Assembly: GCA_002448975.1 (NCBI GenBank)
Contig: DKBO01000044.1
Location: 1-7,791, forward strand
Direction of reading: 5' to 3'
Length of the DNA: 7,791 nucleotides
DNA from: Nitrospiraceae bacterium UBA6898
Lineage (GTDB): Bacteria > Nitrospirota > Thermodesulfovibrionia > Thermodesulfovibrionales > UBA6898
This document shows, one piece after another, positions 5,259-7,791 of the stretch. A program made the translations under genes and the position numbers. Below the pieces are notes generated by a model, which had not been told where the DNA came from, did no database searches, and worked only from the letters and a program-made list of their open reading frames with translations. Every line of letters starts with the position of its first letter. Positions within the stretch are counted from its first letter, which is position 1.

Positions 5259-6185
5259 ATGAAAAAAATCGTAACTGCAGCAGTTGTCGTTTTTGTTCTT
5301 TTCGCGTTGAGCGTCCCGGGCGCTATGGCACAGACATGGACATGGAGCGATCCAGCACCGTATACCGGCACTAATCCCCTGGTAGAACTTGCAGCAGACT
5401 CAGTGACCGGCAATCTCTATGCTATAGACAACACCGGCGAAATCGTGATCCCCGCTCTCGGGACAGCGGTTGCCGGCGTGGTTGTCGCTGGCGGGACTCT
5501 TCCACCGGTTAACGATATGGCAGCGGGTCCCGGAGGTATCTTCTATGTCATCGGGGCAACGGTCGTGGGGACGTGGGACCCTGCCACCAATGGCTATGAT
5601 ACCGCGATGACCCAGCCGTTCATCCCATCCATAGACGTTGGTGGTGTATTCAAATCTCTTGCAGTAGACAGTGATGGAATGCTCTACATCCTGTATAATG
5701 GCGCAGACGGTCAGTATATCCTCACCGGAACCCCGCCGGTTATCGCCGATGAGGCCATCATCAAATTCAGTCCCAGAACGTTAAATCTCAGCAGCAAGGG
5801 CAACTGGGTCTCTGTTCGCATCCAGCTGCCGGGTGACCTTGATGAGAACCTGATCGATGTTAACAGCGTCAGGATCTCCGAGATCGCTGTTGATGGCTTT
5901 ACGCCGAAGCCTGTTGAGATATACCCTGCACCCGGTGCTCCCTGGAAAGTTGAGACGAATGATGCAGGAGTAGTGGTCCTGAAAGTGAAGTTCATCCGGT
6001 ATAACAAAAAGGGCGGCACGGCTCTGGATGAGCAATCGCTCACCTATCAGCTTCAGAGCATCATGGCGGGCGCGAACAAGGGCAAATACCCGGTAACCCT
6101 CACGATCGAGGGCATGCTCACGACGGGCGAATGGTTTACAGGGACCGCAACATTCAACGCGAATGTCACCAAGAAGATGAAGTAA
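5259..6185 (+). CDS. Secreted protein with propeller-like repeats and a beta-sandwich-like C-terminal domain
   Basis: 308 residues. The ATG at 5259 is chosen because AGGAGG lies just before it and a standard Sec signal peptide begins there (MKKIVTAAVVVFVLF, cleavage likely after AMA at 22-24). Seen: three loose repeats in the first half, VELAADSVTGNLYAID (42-57), VNDMAAGPGGIFYVIG (84-99) and FKSLAVDSDGMLYILYN (131-147). These resemble single blades of NHL-type beta-propellers, but three are too few for a closed ring. The second half, from about residue 168, opens with IKFSPRTLNLSSKGNWVSV and contains LIDVNSVRISEIAVDG. This resembles a beta-rich module that recurs in bacterial surface and extracellular proteins ahead of anchoring or dockerin-like regions. 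No anchor, LPXTG or PEP-CTERM signal is present and the protein ends KKMK. Function is unknown, and it forms its own unit with a strong terminator. Confidence 0.82.
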   Translation: MKKIVTAAVVVFVLFALSVPGAMAQTWTWSDPAPYTGTNPLVELAADSVTGNLYAIDNTGEIVIPALGTAVAGVVVAGGTLPPVNDMAAGPGGIFYVIGATVVGTWDPATNGYDTAMTQPFIPSIDVGGVFKSLAVDSDGMLYILYNGADGQYILTGTPPVIADEAIIKFSPRTLNLSSKGNWVSVRIQLPGDLDENLIDVNSVRISEIAVDGFTPKPVEIYPAPGAPWKVETNDAGVVVLKVKFIRYNKKGGTALDEQSLTYQLQSIMAGANKGKYPVTLTIEGMLTTGEWFTGTATFNANVTKKMK

Positions 6186-6203
6186 CGTGAAGTGTTCTGC
6201 GTG

Positions 6204-6236
6204 AAAAAAAACGGGGGCTTCGGCCCCCGTTTTTTT
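6204..6236. terminator. Strong intrinsic terminator, able to work in both directions
   Basis: An A-run, ACGGGGGC, a TTCG loop (6219-6222) and GCCCCCGT are followed by a T-run. The GC core pairs 6212-6218 with 6223-6229, and seven more A-T pairs extend it. The UUCG tetraloop closed by C-G is extra stable. It lies 18 bases after the stop of the secreted-protein gene, and the A-run makes it a terminator on the opposite strand too. Confidence 0.95.
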
Positions 6237-6549
6237 GTTCCCGAAAGTTGGGCTCGATTATTTCTTTGTTCATGTCCTTACTGTGTTTTTTCTGTTTTCC
6301 AATCCAGATTATCATGAACTTATGATAGTCGCGAAAGGACACAGTATTCTTGCTCAGTCGGTCTTAGAACCGCGAGGAATTTGCCCCTTTGTTGTCAAAT
6401 ACATGCTGTCTGAGTATCGGGCAAATAAAACCGCCAAAATACTATGGCTTTTCAAGACTGAAGAATAATTTTCAATAAAGATGACGAGAAGGTAAAACTA
6501 GGGGCGACCTATGCATTGTCCCGCTGCCTGCCATGATCATGCCCTGGCG
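6237..6549. other. AT-rich intergenic stretch with no supported gene
   Basis: Between the two convergent secreted-enzyme units lie about 313 bases without a convincing gene. My hand count for 6241-6480 is 93 G/C of 240, well below the flanking genes. A 48-codon plus-strand frame from ATG 6322 has no Shine-Dalgarno and no recognisable protein. An inverted repeat TATCAT/ATGATA (6310-6327) is present. I see no tRNA, riboswitch or insertion-sequence end. Confidence 0.5.
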
Positions 6550-7548
6550 TCAGTGCCTCTGCCCGGGTTCAGTGAGCTTCCCGTCCGTCACCGGTGCAGG
6601 CCGGGGTGTTGCCCGTGATGCCTCTCCGTGGAGTATTCCCTTCGTATCGAACCAGATGGGATCGATACAGATGATCCTGTTCCATCCCCTCGTCGCATTC
6701 TTCTGCTGGTGGTAGACCATCCAGAGTTTTCCTGCCTTGTCTTGGATGACGCTGACATGTCCGGGTCCGAAGATGCCATTTCCCTTCCGGATGACAGGAT
6801 TGCCCCGGTATTTCGTAAAGGGGCCTGTCGGGTGTGGTGCTGTAGCATACCCGATGGCATAGTGTTCGGAATCCGCGCTGCCTCCGGAGTAGACGAGGTA
6901 ATAGACGCCCTGGTGTTTGATCACCCACGGTGCCTCAATCACCGGCCTATCCTTCATCTCCCATGCATCAGACGGAGAGATAAGCTGAACAGGCGCACCC
7001 TTCTTTTGGACAGGTGAGTCCATAGGCTGGACAACTATCGCGAACTCCGGGTACCGGGTGTAGTACAGATAGTATGAACCGCCGTCATCGCGGAACAGAT
7101 GCGCATCGATGGCGCTGCTGATCAGGGTTCCGAGGTCCCTGAACACTCCGTCAGGGCGGTCTGCCGCGGCAACGCCGATCCTGCCGTTGACCGTGTAATA
7201 GAGGTAGAACATCTTGTCGTCAGTGCAGAAGAATACATCAGGGGCCCAGACGCCGGTCTCGCTGCTCTGAAAGACTTTCGGCCCTTTGGTCCAGCGGACC
7301 AGGTCGCCGGATACGTAGACATCGTAGCTGTGGTTGTCACCGGTCGGGTATAGGTAGTATGTACCCTTGTGGTAGATGACCGCAGGATCTCCTATGCCCA
7401 GGGTGCCCGAGTATGGCGCAGGCTTTGATCTGCTAATCGCATACGTTTCAACGAGGACAGGGTTGGAATAGGTCCTGCCGGGTTCTGCGCCCGGAGAAAG
7501 GGGGAGGAAGAGGAGAAACAGCAGCCCGATCCGCAAGATCCTGTCCAT
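6550..7548 (-). CDS. Secreted glycoside hydrolase of the GH43 type (five-bladed propeller)
   Basis: 332 residues. Known: GH43 enzymes cleave arabinose- or xylose-containing polysaccharides by inversion, using an Asp base, an Asp that tunes pKa and a Glu acid. Seen: a signal peptide (MDRILRIGLLFLLFLPLSPG, cleavage probably after residue 20 or 21), then YSNPV and the family motif IGDPAVIYHKGTYYLY with Asp54 as likely base. WAPDVFF follows at 101-107, DAHLFRDDGGSYYLYYT from 148 (Asp148 as pKa modulator), VIEAPWVIKHQGVYYLVYS with Glu205 as likely acid, and FGPGHVSV with His264, the usual metal-binding position. All catalytic positions are intact. The substrate cannot be fixed, and arabinan or arabinoxylan side chains are the usual ones. 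The next Met is far downstream, so the start at 7548 is firm. No Shine-Dalgarno precedes it, and TATAAT lies five bases before the ATG. No sugar transporter or companion hydrolase is nearby. Confidence 0.88.
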   Translation of the reverse strand: MDRILRIGLLFLLFLPLSPGAEPGRTYSNPVLVETYAISRSKPAPYSGTLGIGDPAVIYHKGTYYLYPTGDNHSYDVYVSGDLVRWTKGPKVFQSSETGVWAPDVFFCTDDKMFYLYYTVNGRIGVAAADRPDGVFRDLGTLISSAIDAHLFRDDGGSYYLYYTRYPEFAIVVQPMDSPVQKKGAPVQLISPSDAWEMKDRPVIEAPWVIKHQGVYYLVYSGGSADSEHYAIGYATAPHPTGPFTKYRGNPVIRKGNGIFGPGHVSVIQDKAGKLWMVYHQQKNATRGWNRIICIDPIWFDTKGILHGEASRATPRPAPVTDGKLTEPGQRH

Positions 7549-7553
7549 GTCGT

Positions 7554-7559
7554 ATTATA
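7554..7559 (-). promoter_or_regulatory. -10 box directly before the GH43 start codon
   Basis: On the minus strand a perfect TATAAT ends five bases before the ATG at 7548. Transcription would start at or just inside the start codon. No good -35 is found 16-19 bases upstream and no Shine-Dalgarno is close enough to the ATG, so a leaderless message is the simplest reading. The box could also be a chance match. Confidence 0.4.
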
Positions 7560-7728
7560 TCGCGGCTCCCGTATTTCTGATAGAAAGGCATGGAGAGGAT
7601 ATCAGGCTCATAACTCTGGAGAAGAAGGCTCATGTTTCGCGGAAAAGACGTGAAGTTTACAGCTCTTGATGGAACATCTTCCGGAAGCATGCGGGACAGG
7701 GATTGGATCTGACCTGCCGGGCGCTCCC

Positions 7729-7791
7729 TTATCTGAGCATCCCTCCGTGCCCGGCCCAGACACCGACGCCGACTGCCAGGAGACTCAGCCC
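7729..7791 (-). CDS. C-terminal end of a possible membrane protein (runs off the right edge)
   Basis: Read leftward from the window edge, one frame gives 20 codons ending at TAA (7731-7729): GLSLLAVGVGVWAGHGGMLR. The Leu/Val/Gly run followed by a short polar tail looks like the last transmembrane helix of an integral membrane protein. The fragment is too short for a family call. The two other minus-strand frames are open but look like shadow translations. If real, the gene ends 180 bases upstream of GH43 on the same strand. Confidence 0.35.
   Translation of the reverse strand, partial: GLSLLAVGVGVWAGHGGMLR

Noticed and set aside
6235..6468. Open plus-strand frame of 77 codons after the terminator
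   Set aside because: It begins inside the T-run of the terminator at a TTG codon, lacks a ribosome binding site and resembles no protein family I know.
7632..7712. A 26-codon plus-strand frame from ATG 7632 with AGAAGG four bases upstream
   Set aside because: Very short, no recognisable features and no promoter or terminator. The ribosome-site match could easily be chance.
1..7791. Search for mobile elements, defence genes, CRISPR arrays, tRNA and rRNA genes
   Set aside because: No transposase, terminal repeats, spacer-repeat pattern or RNA gene signature was visible. The genes present are housekeeping, envelope or secreted-enzyme types.

Overview
The window is ordinary chromosomal DNA from a Gram-negative-type bacterium. 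The coding parts are rich in G+C (one sampled 60-base line of the rRNA methylase gene has 40 G/C). There are several Sec signal peptides and two probable lipoprotein signals. The mix of a lone CheR-type methyltransferase, a UlaG-like metallo-hydrolase and a secreted repeat protein would suit Nitrospirota or the former Deltaproteobacteria. That placement is a guess and nothing here proves it. I see no rRNA, tRNA, CRISPR array, transposase, phage gene or integration site.

Layout. Positions 1-138 (minus) hold the first 46 codons of a BirA-type biotin repressor/ligase, just behind a metallo-beta-lactamase-fold hydrolase (165-860, minus). An 83-base divergent region separates the hydrolase from a CheR-type methyltransferase (944-1804, plus) that seems to start at a non-AUG codon. 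The CheR gene overlaps tail to tail with a short NagA-like amidohydrolase (1787-2671, minus). The amidohydrolase is translationally coupled to a 63-residue ribbon-helix-helix protein (2668-2859, minus). A SpoU/TrmH rRNA methyltransferase (2915-3757, plus) is divergent from that pair and ends near a GC-rich hairpin. Two minus-strand envelope genes follow: a glycine-zipper lipoprotein (3863-4423) and a small TPR-like lipoprotein (4575-4805) with a good sigma-70 promoter. A 450-base structured intergenic region leads to a secreted protein (5259-6185, plus) closed by a textbook terminator. After an AT-rich stretch with no convincing gene comes a secreted glycoside hydrolase of the GH43 type (6550-7548, minus). 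At the right edge there may be the last 20 codons of a membrane protein.

How the genes relate. The only tight couplings are the ribbon-helix-helix/amidohydrolase pair, which shares an ATGA overlap, and the hydrolase/birA pair, which is 26 bases apart. The rest look like independent single-gene units. I find no clear undescribed multi-gene system. The best leads are the barrel-only NagA-like enzyme with its coupled regulator, the non-AUG start of the CheR gene, two genes with a TATAAT box only 5-6 bases before the ATG, and the hairpin-plus-T8 element in the 4806-5258 gap.
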